Assembly (NCBI GenBank): GCA_032622095.1
Contig: CP136067.1
Coordinates: 127,941,030 to 128,005,029 of the forward strand
DNA length: 64,000 bases
Direction: 5' to 3'
From: Siphonodentalium dalli
Lineage: Eukaryota; Mollusca; Scaphopoda; Gadilida; Siphonodentaliidae
Shown: positions 1 through 9,972 of the stretch, piece after piece
How the letters are laid out: every line of letters begins with the position of its first letter
How positions within the stretch are numbered: the stretch's first letter is position 1
Notes under the pieces: model-generated
What the model was told of the DNA's origin: nothing
Seen by the model: the letters and a program-made list of their open reading frames with translations, nothing else
Databases searched by the model: none
Position numbers and translations under genes: made by a program

Positions 1-387
1 TAGCGACCTGCGCATACGTGTTTTGTCTGTTTTTGGTGTTGCATACAGCTAGGTCAAAATGTAACCGACACCACAATGAAACACCCATGCACGTAGAACA
101 GGTGACACCATGAAGTGAACCGAGAAATATCTGATACCCTCACTTTGAGTCCATGTGCATAAAATGTATTATATGTTATCTTAATACCTATGTATTATGT
201 ATGGGTCGACAAGATTAAATGAATTCATTGATCATTATTTGAAATGAAATCCCGATAAAACACACTATCTCACAAATAAACTAACGCCGGTATTCCATCT
301 ATTGTTGTCTTGGCGTCTTCTAGCAGTTTACATTGTTCACTTTATATTTACGAGGATACGCTCGAGCATATAATCTGAAATTTCGCA
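1..387. other. AT-rich intergenic stretch, no gene seen
   Basis: I see no coding frame, RNA gene or clear repeat here. It may contain the decayed upstream part of the LINE fragment that follows, but I could not align it to a reverse transcriptase. Confidence 0.4.
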
Positions 388-960
388 TTGAACTCGTATT
401 TATGTGAAATGCAGCTGCAGCTATTTATTATGACGGAATTATACACATCTTATCGCATGTGCATCAAAACAATTCAAAGGTTACCGACAAGAACGAGCAC
501 AGAAATTGCATTGTCCCTGCTCGGAGTCAATCCACTCAGACTTGAAATTGAAAAGAAAAAACTGTTATTCATGGGCACTTTAATAAACTTACCATGCAAC
601 CACCGTTACGCTCTCCGCATTTTCTTATTCAATCTTCACGGCCATATACTATTTAAACGCCCTCCAATTGGCTTCATAGGAAACATTATTCCTGTACTAG
701 TAAAATACAACCGATTATGTATCTCACCACATTTGCGGAAACAGGATTCTTCCTTATTCAGTCATAATGGAAGGCAACTGTCAAACAGAATATATCACAC
801 GCAAACGTCACGACCAAATCAGCCTGAATTAGTTGACTCCATTGAGTTCTTCCGCAGAGTAAAACCTTGTCATATATCACCATGTGGCCGTATTTTATGT
901 TTCTCGTCGGGAAACACGTTCGTGCATTTTTTCGTGCACTTTTCATCCATGTGTCATTGA
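388..960 (+). pseudogene. LINE reverse transcriptase C-terminal fragment
   Basis: An open frame of about 190 codons that resembles the region downstream of the RT domain in APE-type LINEs. It has a run like 'IKTIQRLPTRTSTEIALSLL' followed by 'KKKLLFMGTLINLP', and then a 'GFIGNIIPVLVKY' segment, which in these elements is the connection between the thumb and the C-terminal zinc motif. No catalytic FADD motif and no endonuclease is present, so it is a 5'-truncated dead copy rather than a gene. The first ATG is arbitrary. The recognisable similarity starts near codon 15 and fades after about codon 115. Assignment rests on recalled family patterns and has no host-gene alternative that I can name. 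Confidence 0.55.
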
Positions 961-1600
961 ACATTCAGCTCCCAGGGTTTTTTTTATGCTGATCCTAGCT
1001 TGGGGGTCCCAGAGGAAATCACTCTACTAATTTGTATTTGGTGTATTATAACCAAAAATGATGAGGATTGTTCAATTAGTTCCGGCTCTTAATTAAAGCA
1101 GTCACGTGGGTAAGGTGAGACAGCTGGTCAAGTCTTGGGTGAGACAGGGAAATCTCACCCAGCTATCCCACACGGACTGTCTGTGCTAAAATGTGTAGGT
1201 GGTGGGAGAGAAGTGTTTCTGGATATATCCTAGAAAGGGATCAGGAGAAATTGGGCATTTTCAATTCTGAAATAACATTTTACTTTCAGGAAAGAGTTCA
1301 ATGTCATGACCTTACGCCAAAACGTTAACGTCGGTTGAAATAAGTATAAATCTTGAACATATTAAAGGTCACATATTTGCAAGAAAGTATTTAACAACGA
1401 TCACTTTATTAATCCTACACCAATATTTAGGCATCTCTTATTCTCAGAATGGCAGTGATACTCCCGTCCATAGTCGAGGTATTAAGCTGTAGATTCTAGC
1501 TTTTTAGCATGCGTTTCCTAAGGCAATAGATACTAGGCTCTGAACAGAAACACAATGGCAATTTGGCCGCAATTTTGGCACCAACGGGCTCATATTTACC
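961..1600. other. Intergenic, no gene seen
   Basis: There is no convincing coding frame. A weak imperfect inverted repeat near 1105-1175 (GTGAGACAG / CTCACCCAGC) is the only structure noticed. Confidence 0.4.
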
Positions 1601-2090
1601 CCAGTATCACCACGTATGCCGGGGTGTGTGGGTGGTCGATGGGACCAACAAACAATTTTTTCCGCAACTCAATTTTGTTTTCCTGCAAGTCTGTTTGACT
1701 GTTTTTGCAATGAGTTTGGCTTAGAACACCTTAGAATGTCATTATTAACATAAATGAAAAATGTCATGATGATCAGACAAGTATATATAGTATAGCCTGT
1801 AGCCCATGCTTATGGATTGAGTTTTGAAATACAAGATGGCCGCTGGCAGCCATGTTTTTTTGGCCGAATGACCCCAAAATGACTCGTTCCTATTTACATG
1901 TCAATGTTAACATCCATGACAAATAATATGCACAGAAATTCATATACAGCGGTTTACAAAAAATGATCGGGGAAAAAAACTGCCAAAACGGAAAGAAATT
2001 TGGACGCGGGGGTGGGTCGAAAGGAAAAACTCAACATACGTGACTGAAAGTTTTTTCCGACCCCCCCCCCCCCCGGTATCACATAAACAA
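1600..2090. repeat. Dispersed repeat with C-run edge, copy 1
   Basis: This stretch shares segments with 9437-9760. Both carry the phrase 'gatgggaccaacaa' next to 'ttttttccgcaact', a 'ggacgcgggggtgggt' phrase, and a homopolymer run of C or G at the edge (2061-2074 here). The phrase 'ctgtttttgcaatgagttt' (1694) is also shared. Most shared phrases are in opposite orientation in the two copies. No coding capacity is visible. This is probably a non-autonomous element, but clean terminal repeats or a target duplication were not found. Confidence 0.5.
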
Positions 2091-2194
2091 ATCCGAGTGA
2101 ATCACAGTAAAAATCAATAGGCCAACAGCCATTAATCTGTCAACATATTGCAGACAACAGAGTTACGCCTCTTGGCGTGTGTGAAATCTCCACA

Positions 2195-2320
2195 GCACAC
2201 ATCAATGAGGGGGACCACCCCACCCCCTGGCATCCGGCATCTGGCCTAAAATGGGGGGGGGGGGTGGCATCTGGAATACTCCATAACAGATGGTGGCATC
2301 CGGAATACTAATTATACCAA
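2195..2320. repeat. Short local repeat around a G-run
   Basis: The phrase 'ggcatccgg' or 'ggcatctgg' recurs four times around a run of G at 2250-2263. It is low-complexity local amplification with no gene content. Confidence 0.4.
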
Positions 2321-2538
2321 TTTAACCCATTGTTGCCAATGTTTATAGCTAAAACAACGCATTGGCAGTATCAAATGTGTAATTCATTTGATATTTGACC
2401 ATATACACTCATATTATGCCAACAAATCCTCAAGAAATATATTGAACTTGATCTGTCGCCCACTCCTTGTTGATCTGCTTGGTATGACTGGTATATGTAC
2501 ATTTACTTCTTCGTCTGAGTCAATCTCGCCTGCAAAAA

Positions 2539-2780
2539 ATGAACACTGAGACAAGAAACGGCCAAACCGATTTCGATGAAACTTGGTATGTGGGGATACT
2601 TTCGGCCGGGGAGTGGCATAGGCCTATTAAGTTGCCGGTGCGACGCGACCTTGACCTTGAAATCGGGTCATTTCAAGGTCAAACGCCCAAATATCACGGG
2701 ATTTCGATGAAAATTAGTGTCTAGGGATACTTTCGTATGGGGAGTGTCATAAGCCTATTCATTTGCCCGTGCGACGTTAT
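2539..2780 (+). repeat. Two tandem units of a Helitron-like repeat
   Basis: Two units with a period near 131 bp start with 'gatttcgatgaaa', continue with 'gggatactttcg' and 'ggggagtg', and end with 'gtgcgacg'. The same unit type, more diverged, lies near 53500-53640 just before a Helitron-like 3' end. Here the expected 3' end is missing, and the ISL2EU-like element begins a few tens of bases downstream. An open frame across the first unit is a by-product of the repeat. Confidence 0.5.
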
Positions 2781-2819
2781 TTATAAATAAGTGACGTCAT
2801 GCGCGGACCGGTGCGCACC

Positions 2820-2837
2820 TGCTGGTGGGCAAAACAA
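2820..2837 (+). repeat. Left terminal inverted repeat of ISL2EU-like element
   Basis: An 18-bp sequence that is an exact reverse complement of 8058-8075. A TGACGTCA lies 20 bp upstream at 2792-2799, at nearly the same spacing as on the right end, suggesting that the repeat is a bipartite terminus. Confidence 0.8.
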
Positions 2838-2861
2838 TAACACGTGTACTGTTCTTCGAGT

Positions 2862-3161
2862 ATGGCGAACTAAGCGGCGAGTGTTATTTTGAAGAAAGTG
2901 ATACGTTTTAACAGCGATCAGAGATATTTTATTAGTGATCTGAATTCCGAGGCACAGGCGAGATATACGAACAAACTTGCGTACAACAAGGGCACCAAAA
3001 AACTTCCCGATCCGTACACATTGGTCGATGGTTGGAACTCCGAAACATCAACATGGCCACCGGTTACGTACCCGGACATTTACAGCTACATGATCGACAC
3101 GCCGGGAATATATATATACCAAAGAAGCTCTCAAAGCACACAAATCCCTAGAAGCATGGAG
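2862..3161 (+). pseudogene. Exon 1 of YqaJ/SWIM transposon protein, frameshifted
   Basis: This encodes the N-terminal part of the accessory protein of the element, including 'PDIYSYMIDTPG' followed by 'LKAHKSLEAW'. That is the segment which precedes the SWIM zinc finger in this transposon-encoded family. Two breaks are visible. From the ATG at 2862 the frame stops after three codons at 2871, and the frame changes by one base in the (TA)n run near 3110-3118 between the two quoted segments. The exon ends at a GT donor at 3162-3163. The two leftover bases join exon 2 to make an Arg codon, which supports the junction. Confidence 0.7.
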
Positions 3162-3596
3162 GTTAGTAAATCATTTTTTGTTATCACAATTTGTAACTTA
3201 TTTGTTATTTTATCGCTGCGTAACCTATGACGTGTTGCCATAATTCGTGCATCCATTTTGCCCAGTGTTAACAACAACAAAGTTTCGAGTGCAATAAATT
3301 ACACAGTTTAGTCGCCCTGTGAGATATCACAAACGTTCATCTTAATGTTTATGTACATCAACAACGTCTATGTCGCCAACCTAAAAAGCCAAAAACATTC
3401 AAAAACAATTGTTTTAAATAATTAAATTTGTTGTGTGTGTGTGTGTGAATGCCATTTCTTTATTTATTTGTTTTAATCAACTACTCAATTCATGAACACA
3501 TTATACAGTGTCATTAGCTATAAGGTCAACCTATATCAATCGCTGCTATCGTTTTTTTCCCAAGCTCTAATCCCACGTTTTTACACAATGTTTCAG
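3162..3596 (+). other. Intron 1 of the YqaJ/SWIM gene
   Basis: It begins with GTTAGT and ends with TTTCAG. It contains a short (GT)n run near 3430-3447 and no coding frame. Confidence 0.65.
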
Positions 3597-3785
3597 GTAC
3601 GTGAAAAGTGGCCATGTCAAAACCATCGACCAACATCCAGTATCCAGTGACAGTCCTTACTGCGTATTGAAAGCCGATGTCATCCCTTCCCAAAGAATTG
3701 CTGACACGCCATGCACATTTGCCATAGATTTACGTATCAAAGAAAGACGGGCACATACTTGGGCTCATTGCACATGCATGGCAGG
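3597..3785 (+). CDS. Exon 2 of YqaJ/SWIM transposon protein
   Basis: It is preceded by a TTTCAG acceptor and followed by a GTAAGT donor. It encodes 'YVKSGHVKTI' at the start and ends with 'CTCMAG', which supplies the first two cysteines (codons at 3769 and 3775) of a SWIM-type CxC...CxH zinc finger. The phase matches exon 1 (split Arg codon) and exon 3 (split Gly codon). In relatives of this protein the SWIM finger lies directly upstream of the YqaJ nuclease domain, and a role in DNA or protein binding is assumed from the fold. Confidence 0.75.
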
Positions 3786-4128
3786 GTAAGTCATCTGTGA
3801 GAGTTTGTTTACTGACACCGACTTATGTCGCGTGAACATAACTTCTCTGAAGTCTTGTACAGTCTGACGGGGGAAATAGTCCTACTCTCAGCACAATAAC
3901 AGTGCTATGTATTAGCAAATATCAATGGAAAATACAGATATAGATGTAAACAATATTTGAACTAGATTGTACATATGGATCTGACCATACCACTATTAAA
4001 GAAAATAAGATAGGCATAACATTAATATGGGTATGGTATAATATGTGTAATGTATATATACATGTGTATATATACACACATGGCGCATATATATGATGCA
4101 TATAATGACACAATCTTTTTTTAAACAG

Positions 4129-4255
4129 ATTGGGTGAAGTATACAGTCATGTTGCTGCAGTGCTATTTCAAGGGAATGCAGTATCCAGGCTTGGTTTGGC
4201 TGTGAACTCATCAACCAGTGAACTATGTGCATGGAATCAAGGTCCTAGCAAAGTG
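4129..4255 (+). CDS. Exon 3 of YqaJ/SWIM protein, altered SWIM finger
   Basis: It has an AG acceptor at 4127-4128 and a GTAAG donor at 4256. It encodes 'LGEVYSHVAAVLF' and then 'ELCAWNQG'. In the family the finger reads Cys-x-Cys...Cys-x-His. Here the third ligand is Tyr (TAC at 4142-4144) and the His is at 4148-4150, so one zinc ligand is missing. The exon ends in phase 0 and exon 4 opens in phase 0. Confidence 0.75.
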
Positions 4256-4593
4256 GTAAGTTTACACGGTAATATGAGTGGCCTTCACAATTTTCCAGTC
4301 TACCTGTAGTGGCATAATGAAGGAAAATGTTTTATTTATGCAAGTATTTGTTTTTTAAGATTTCTCAAATAAATGTTAAGACTCACTAGTATATTAAATT
4401 CCATGGATATTTCAGTAACATTAAAGTCTTCTATCCAGTCTATAGTAAATTGTGAGTATATGAAAAGTACATATATGTAACATTTCGTTACGATCAATAC
4501 ATTTTAGAAAAAACAAACACACAAAAAAGATAGAAGCATTCCATCAGTCTATTTGAATTTGTATTATTGATGAGAATTCTACTTTGTATGTAG

Positions 4594-5427
4594 ATTATGT
4601 TCCACTGTGTGAAGTTGAGGAAACCATTAAAAGGAAAACGTACAAAAGATGTGACTCGTGTCGACAGTGAGCCTGAAGTTTCATCGGTTGAGATGTTAAA
4701 AGAATTGAAGTCCCTTTGCCCAAATGCAGCGTACTTCACTACAATTCCCCCATTGGATGATGACACCGACTCTGCCTCTGAAACTGAGGATGAGAACTTA
4801 TTGCCAACAACATTGTCCTCATTCTATGATGATGAAACTGATATCATGACTGACCAGGATGTCCAAAATTATGCTGGTGAGCTTTGGGCATCATACACAT
4901 CGTCTCTCACCAAACCACAGCTTGATGATTTGAAACTACAGACAAGGACTCAAGCAATATGTGAGAGATGGTATGAGCATAGAGTAGGTCGCATTACAGC
5001 TTCAAAAGCCCATGATGTTTACACTCCAAAACCAAGTACTGACCCATGTAATTTGGTTAAAAGGATAATGGGTTATCAAACATATGACCTGAAGAACAAT
5101 GCAGCTGTATCATGGGGTGTTGACAATGAAGATGTCGCAAGAAAATGTTATATGTCATATATGACTAGTAATCATAATAAGTTTACATGTCGCCCGGCTG
5201 GATTGAGAGTGCCACTTGATAGACCATTCATTGGATACTCTCCAGATGGTGTTATTAACTGTGAGTGTTGCAGTAGAGGTGTCCTGGAGATAAAATGCCC
5301 ATTCAAACATCGCGACAATATGTTGGAAAGTGCGGCTGAAGATACAAATTTCTGCCTTGATGAGAGCTTACGACTCAAACAGACGCACTGTTACTATACG
5401 CAAGTTCAAATGCAGATGGCATTCTAA
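4594..5427 (+). CDS. Exon 4: YqaJ-type exonuclease domain
   Basis: The acceptor is TGTAG just before 4594. The first half is acidic (several DDD/EDE clusters), probably a flexible linker. The nuclease core starts at about codon 128 with 'RVGRITASKAHDV', then 'SWGVDNEDVARKCY', 'FIGYSPDGV' and 'LEIKCPF', and ends with 'YYTQVQMQMAF'. The Asp of SPDG (5245) and the Glu and Lys of the ExK motif (5287, 5293) are the expected metal-binding and catalytic residues of the lambda-exonuclease/YqaJ fold. The protein stops right after the QVQMQM motif, where relatives usually continue with another strand and a tail, so the C-terminus appears cut. In ISL2EU elements this protein accompanies the transposase; its role in transposition is not established from this sequence. 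Confidence 0.8.
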   Translation: MMFHCVKLRKPLKGKRTKDVTRVDSEPEVSSVEMLKELKSLCPNAAYFTTIPPLDDDTDSASETEDENLLPTTLSSFYDDETDIMTDQDVQNYAGELWASYTSSLTKPQLDDLKLQTRTQAICERWYEHRVGRITASKAHDVYTPKPSTDPCNLVKRIMGYQTYDLKNNAAVSWGVDNEDVARKCYMSYMTSNHNKFTCRPAGLRVPLDRPFIGYSPDGVINCECCSRGVLEIKCPFKHRDNMLESAAEDTNFCLDESLRLKQTHCYYTQVQMQMAF

Positions 5428-5515
5428 TCTCAAGCTGTATCAAATACATACAGTTTGGATATATAATAATCAATTTAATTCCATGTGTGTTGGTAATCTG
5501 CATACATTTATAGTA

Positions 5516-6504
5516 TTATTTAATAAGTTTGTTATGCATGTTAGATATAGCACCACAAATTATGGCAATAGAATCACAATGGGGAACCATATTCAGGCCC
5601 ATAATGCTTGACATTATTTTGAACGTTTTCATTCTGCCAATTGCCCTTTCAACGTGTATCCGAACGTTCGCAATTCTTCTTGTAAGTTCAACTTCCTTTT
5701 GACTCAACTGTTTTTTACCTCTTGTGAAGTAAGGAATGACCAAATCTGCATCGTGCGCGGCTAAATCATCCTCAATTAAAAATCCACGGTCTGCTAGTAT
5801 TTGATCACCTCGCGACAGTTTTTGCAAAAATCCAGAACGTTGGGTTATGACCTTGTCTGAGGTTCTTCCTCCGAATGCCTTTGAGATGAACGAGATACTC
5901 CCATTGGTGATATGCATATAAGGTATTTAACAGTGTTATTATGTTTATAGTTTGACCATGTAGTGGCACGAGCTCTCATATTTCCTGGCCGGTCAATAAA
6001 CACCTCTGTGCAGTCTATTATTGACCGGCATCTTTTATATGTCTTCTTCATAGCCGATGGAAGATGCCTCAGGGTAGACTCTTTGTCAGGCCAGTTTATC
6101 ATAAAGGCGACTTTATTTGCAATGGCTGGTATCGCAGTGTTCAGTATCTTAGATATATGGCTATCCGATACTCCGAACCGGATAGCTATATCCTGATGAA
6201 CTAAGTTCAACTTCAGCTTCATAAGAATAACCACCACAACTTCCTGGTTGGTCATAACGTTTGAAGCTGGCAGAACAGAATCGCACAATTTCACCAGCCA
6301 GAGGAATACACCAAAAGATGGCAGACCAGTGAAAAGTGTTGTTTTGGCATCATCGTTGGTTATGGTGTTAACACCGAACTTCATTTTGGTGTTTTCTGCT
6401 CTAAGTTGATCTCTCTCGTATCGCAAAAGTTGAATCTCCTTGTGTAAAATGTCCTTGTCTTTTTTTTAGAGACACCATATTCCTAACATAAGAGTCGTGG
6501 ACAC
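5516..6504 (-). pseudogene. Exon 3 of THAP transposase: DDE catalytic domain
   Basis: This is a DDE_Tnp_4 (PIF/Harbinger-like) nuclease. Reading on -, the exon opens after a TTTCAG acceptor at 6505, then a charged helix 'LRYERDQLRAEN', a helix-turn-helix-like stretch 'HQDIAIRFGVSDSHISKIL', and the catalytic segments 'IIDCTEVFIDRP', 'ILADRGF' and 'IHVERAIGR'. The Asp codons at 6013-6015 and 5789-5791 and the Glu codon at 5648-5650 are the DDE triad. Two one-base frame breaks are present: one in the run of eight T (A on -) at 6463-6470, and one near 5900-5915 just after 'KYLICISP'. Both could be decay; the homopolymer one could also be a sequencing error. The gene converges with the YqaJ gene. 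Confidence 0.8.
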
Positions 6505-6894
6505 CTGAAACATAATAAATTCATATGTCAGCTTAGTGTTATTATCTATAGTTGTATAATTTTGTGGTAAGTTATCAACTACTATCAGGTTATTTATATA
6601 TTTTCATCAACATATTGTTCAGCTTATACATGTGTTTTGTATGTCCATATTGTGTACATATATATATATAAATAAATTACATGTTATTGTGTCATTTTGT
6701 ACGTAAACTTATTTCAGTATCCACACTATGGTGATAACAATTATTCAAATGGGCTGACATTAAAAGAGTTGAATGGCAAGCATGTACCTGATTTTTCTTG
6801 GATAGTCATGGTTTAGCAAACAATGATGGGATTTTAAAATACTAGTATATATCAGTAGGTATTGTGCATAATACAATTAACATTTTCAGATGAC

Positions 6895-7107
6895 TCGAGG
6901 TTGATGCAGGCGTCTCATTAAATGACAGGTCTAATAGAGCATGTGCAGCTTCTTCTTTGTCGTATATAAGTAATTTGGCTGAGTTCCTCTTTCTGTGCCT
7001 CTTCTCACGACCAATCTTTGACTCAGGTGTTGTCAAGCTCATTTTAGAGTACCCCATTTCTTGTGACGGTACATAGTCTGGATGAGTGGAATCATCGTGT
7101 CTGCTGC
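6895..7107 (-). CDS. Exon 2 of THAP transposase
   Basis: It is joined to exon 1 by a phase-1 junction (ACAG acceptor at 7108-7111 on -). It encodes 'HPDYVPS', which follows the THAP finger in related transposases, then a basic stretch 'GREKRHRKRNS' that could be a nuclear localisation signal. The 3' donor is not certain. The position used (GT at 6893-6894) is the one that keeps phase with exon 3, but the donor is weak. The frame itself stays open to 6842. Confidence 0.6.
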
Positions 7108-7156
7108 CTGTAAGCGAAAATGATATGAAAGTGTTAATAATGGATACTGGAGATGC

Positions 7157-7284
7157 TAGATCATGCCATAAATCTCAAATCTGGCTAACACCCGTAGATA
7201 TCGTATTCCACCAGTACAAAACTTGGGGACTTTTTGAAGTTTTGACAGGCGTTAGCCAGAGCAGAAATTCATGGGCATGATCTA
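7157..7284. mobile_element. Small inverted-repeat element in transposase intron
   Basis: It starts TAGATCATGCC and ends GGGCATGATCTA. Its inner sequence 'aatctggctaacacccgtag' and the inverted 'gttagccaga' form the rest of the terminal repeat. The same terminus family bounds the 592-bp element at 26870-27461. The copy lies in intron 1 of the THAP transposase gene, so it was acquired by the ISL2EU-like element. The 10-bp flanks do not match here. Confidence 0.7.
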
Positions 7285-7788
7285 ACTCTAAGGAAACCCA
7301 ATTTTCCATTATACATGTAACTAATTAGTCCATTACTAGACAACTGTAATTCAAATATTAAAACAGATATTAAAAGACAACCACTATTTTTCTGTACTGC
7401 AAAAATCGCAATTGGAAAGTTGGAACTAAGTTGAAAAAGGAAAAACGATATGTCATCTCCAAGATCCCCCCCACCCTCCCTTCCATCACATCGCCAGTAC
7501 AACCGTGCGATCAACATCTTGTGAAGATTCCAACATTATTGACCATTCCCTGTTCTATTTAACCTATTCTTTAGAAGAAGCTACATTCAATTCGCTTTTA
7601 TGTGGTTACCGTAGTCGGAATGTAAACAATACCACGAAGACAGGAGAGGCCGTAAGATATTACGCAATTTCGGATTCCTAATAGTTCATAAAATGGTACT
7701 GTAAATGGAACAGTTTATCGGGCATATCTTTCTCAGCAATTAACTCGGTTGAATAAATTCCTAATTGAAAAATAAATCGATTATTTAC

Positions 7789-7987
7789 CTGTTATGAAAT
7801 GCCGACCGCAGACTCTGTCATCATCTCCAGGAATCCAGGTCTTCGATGGATTATCGCTACAAACTCTTCGAATTGCGTTTATCCACATTGATTTTCGCAG
7901 TTCCGTCTTTGGTATTCGATGATATGATACTTTTACTTTCGGGTCATGTCGATTGGCACAGTTGCCGATAATACAAGACATAGGCAT
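7789..7987 (-). CDS. Exon 1 of transposase: THAP zinc finger
   Basis: It starts at the ATG whose complement is at 7985-7987. It encodes a THAP-type C2CH DNA-binding domain: Cys5 and Cys10, Pro26 and Trp35, a Trp-x-Pro at 51-53, then Cys60 and His63 in 'VCGRHF'. THAP domains at the N-terminus of transposases bind subterminal motifs of their own element. The exon ends with a GTAAAT donor (7783-7788 on -) at the usual position right after the HF motif. The start lies about 70 bp inside the right terminal repeat, so any promoter must be in that short stretch or in the terminal repeat itself. Confidence 0.85.
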
Positions 7988-8057
7988 GTTTGAGGTTGTT
8001 AAAAATATGCAATTATGCGCTGTACCTTAATCTCCGATGTAAACAAAGAGACCGGCT

Positions 8058-8075
8058 TTGTTTTGCCCACCAGCA
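8058..8075 (-). repeat. Right terminal inverted repeat of ISL2EU-like element
   Basis: An exact reverse complement of 2820-2837. Outside it lie AACACGTGTT and GTGACGTCAT (8094-8103), the latter matching 2791-2800 and therefore possibly still part of the element. Confidence 0.8.
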
Positions 8076-8103
8076 AAATTAACACGTGTTTGTGTGACGT
8101 CAT

Positions 8104-9436
8104 CGAATGTTCTCCTATATGGAACTATGTATCAATGACGTAGATGATTTTAAGGGTCAGGCGCACGTTTTGTCAAATTTTCCTGGTATGTCAAAATGGA
8201 TTTTCTCAAACTCTATTAGGAATATCTTTGTGAAATTTGGTCCAAGCGATTATTGTGACACAATAATTTAAGAACCATCGACCATTTGGATATTATTACC
8301 TCATTTACTTTACTTCTATGGCATGAAATATATCTAAAATTTCACTGTTTTTAGGTACCCAGAACTTCTGTAAAATGATTATTTTCATCAAGGAAAGCAA
8401 ATACCCAAAATAATGTTCAACATTTGAGGATTTTCATGTAATGAACAATTGGGCTGAGATGAGTTGTGGGTCATGGGTCCATAACCAAGTTAAAGCTGAT
8501 CACAATATCTCTTAACACTGTGGCCTAATTCATGCTGATTGCTCCCTTATCAACATTTGTTTTCAATGGGCTGGAATATCTGTGATACTTTATTCGTTTG
8601 TATACAGGGGTAACTGGACCTGGGGGCGTTATTAGATATAGGTCCCATTCACCCCAGATGTCACTAATAATTATTATATATATTTTTGGCCAGAGGCTCG
8701 GGTCTGAAAAATGTGTACGTATGGGTAATTTGACCCGGATAATCTTATTAGATAGTCCCGTTAAACCTCAAAGTTATGTCTTAAAAGGGCACACATAATT
8801 AATTGAACTACCTGATGAATTATATACCCTGGTCGGTGAAAATTGAAACACGTGGATATGACACATGTACAACGTGATTTAAAAAAAATCTATGAATCAT
8901 TTTATAGAACTAACAGGAAATTGTCTGGCTCCGTCATTAATTATTTCCGTTTCGAGATGACCGCTCTCTTTCAAGTTGAAGTTGCAGAATTTCTCGTTTC
9001 ATGTTTTCATTATTTTCTTCAACAAGATCGAGATTCGCCATTTCGCTGGACTGTTTCTCCGCAGCCAATTCAACTAGAATCCTCTCCATTGGCTTAAGTA
9101 TCTTCTGAAGTCGTCGTATTGCACGCGCTGCTAGGGGAAGGATGTCAGAATTATTTTAACACACAATAATTCAAGATGTGAGATCTGAAACGACGTCGGT
9201 TGTAAAAACAAAAGTTAAAAAAAAAATAAATAAAAACTTAGTTGGGTCTTTCCTTATAAAACTGAACATTGATTTCAAGTCAACTGGTAACATTACAAAT
9301 CTTGTAAGCACGAGATGTTTCAAAAATGTTTAAATTAATTATTTTTACTCAGAAACCGGTTAAAAAAAACTAATAAAATGTTCTCAAAAATCATAAGTTG
9401 CATATTCTAAATTACCGAATTAATTAATTACACAGT
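8104..9436. other. AT-rich intergenic stretch, no gene seen
   Basis: I read this stretch on both strands. There is no recognisable domain, RNA gene or inverted-repeat element. Short open frames near 8598 and 8843 have no family features. Confidence 0.4.
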
Positions 9437-9760
9437 ATGCGGGGGGGGGGGGGGGGGGGTCGAAAAGAAATTTCAGGCACGTATGCTGATTTTGTCCTTT
9501 CGATCCTTGTTGGGACCCACCCACCCCCGCGTCCAAAATTGTTTCCGTTTTTGGCAGTTTTTCCGACTATTTTGGACACCCACCCTGTGAGTTGCGGAAA
9601 AAATTGCTTGTTGGTCCCATCGACCAGTATCAACGCACTACACATGGTTCCAATGCTGGTCTTCCGCTGGAGATCCACTAATCACTCGTTAACCAGCAAC
9701 TCAAAAAACTTTTGTTAACTGTTTTTGCAATGAGTTTGCCTTAAAACACCTTAGAATAAC
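9437..9760. repeat. Dispersed repeat with G-run edge, copy 2
   Basis: It opens with a run of about 19 G (9441-9459) followed by 'tcgaaaagaaatttcaggcacgta'-like sequence and shares several phrases with 1600-2090, mostly inverted. The two open frames across it on opposite strands are low-complexity and not believable as genes. Confidence 0.5.
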
Positions 9761-9972
9761 AGGGGAGGATTTTTTCCGGGCACGTATGCCGTGGTTGGTG
9801 GGTAGTCGGTGAGTTATAGCGATAGACTAAGCAGGACAAGTTAAAACATTCTGGAAATTGGCCCATTGATCTATCGATAATATATGTGCATTTGATATTT
9901 GAGAAATAAATACACTGCGCATTGACGTTTATTTTCGAATTTGACAACAAAGAAACTGATACAAATTTATTC

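Larger units (their letters stand above)
2820..8075. mobile_element. ISL2EU-like two-gene DNA transposon
   Basis: A 5.26-kb element bounded by an identical 18-bp inverted repeat, TGCTGGTGGGCAAAACAA, at 2820-2837 and 8058-8075. A further TGACGTCA (2792-2799 and 8095-8102) lies about 20 bp outside each copy, so the true ends may be a few tens of bases further out. Inside are two convergent spliced genes: a YqaJ-type exonuclease protein on + and a THAP-domain DDE transposase on -. Their 3' ends are only about 90 bp apart. That pair is the known hallmark of ISL2EU elements, relatives of PIF/Harbinger. Both genes carry frame breaks, so this copy is probably inactive. I did not find a clear target-site duplication. 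Confidence 0.8.

Noticed and set aside
1105-1175. Imperfect inverted repeat GTGAGACAG / CTCACCC
   Set aside because: Too many mismatches and no further copies seen; not distinguishable from chance.
5330-5611. Alternative frame that could extend the YqaJ protein past 5427
   Set aside because: The translation after the overlap shows no YqaJ C-terminal similarity, and it runs into the transposase gene on the other strand.
9424-9718. Pro- and Gly-rich frames on both strands at the G-run
   Set aside because: They derive from a dispersed repeat with a homopolymer edge.
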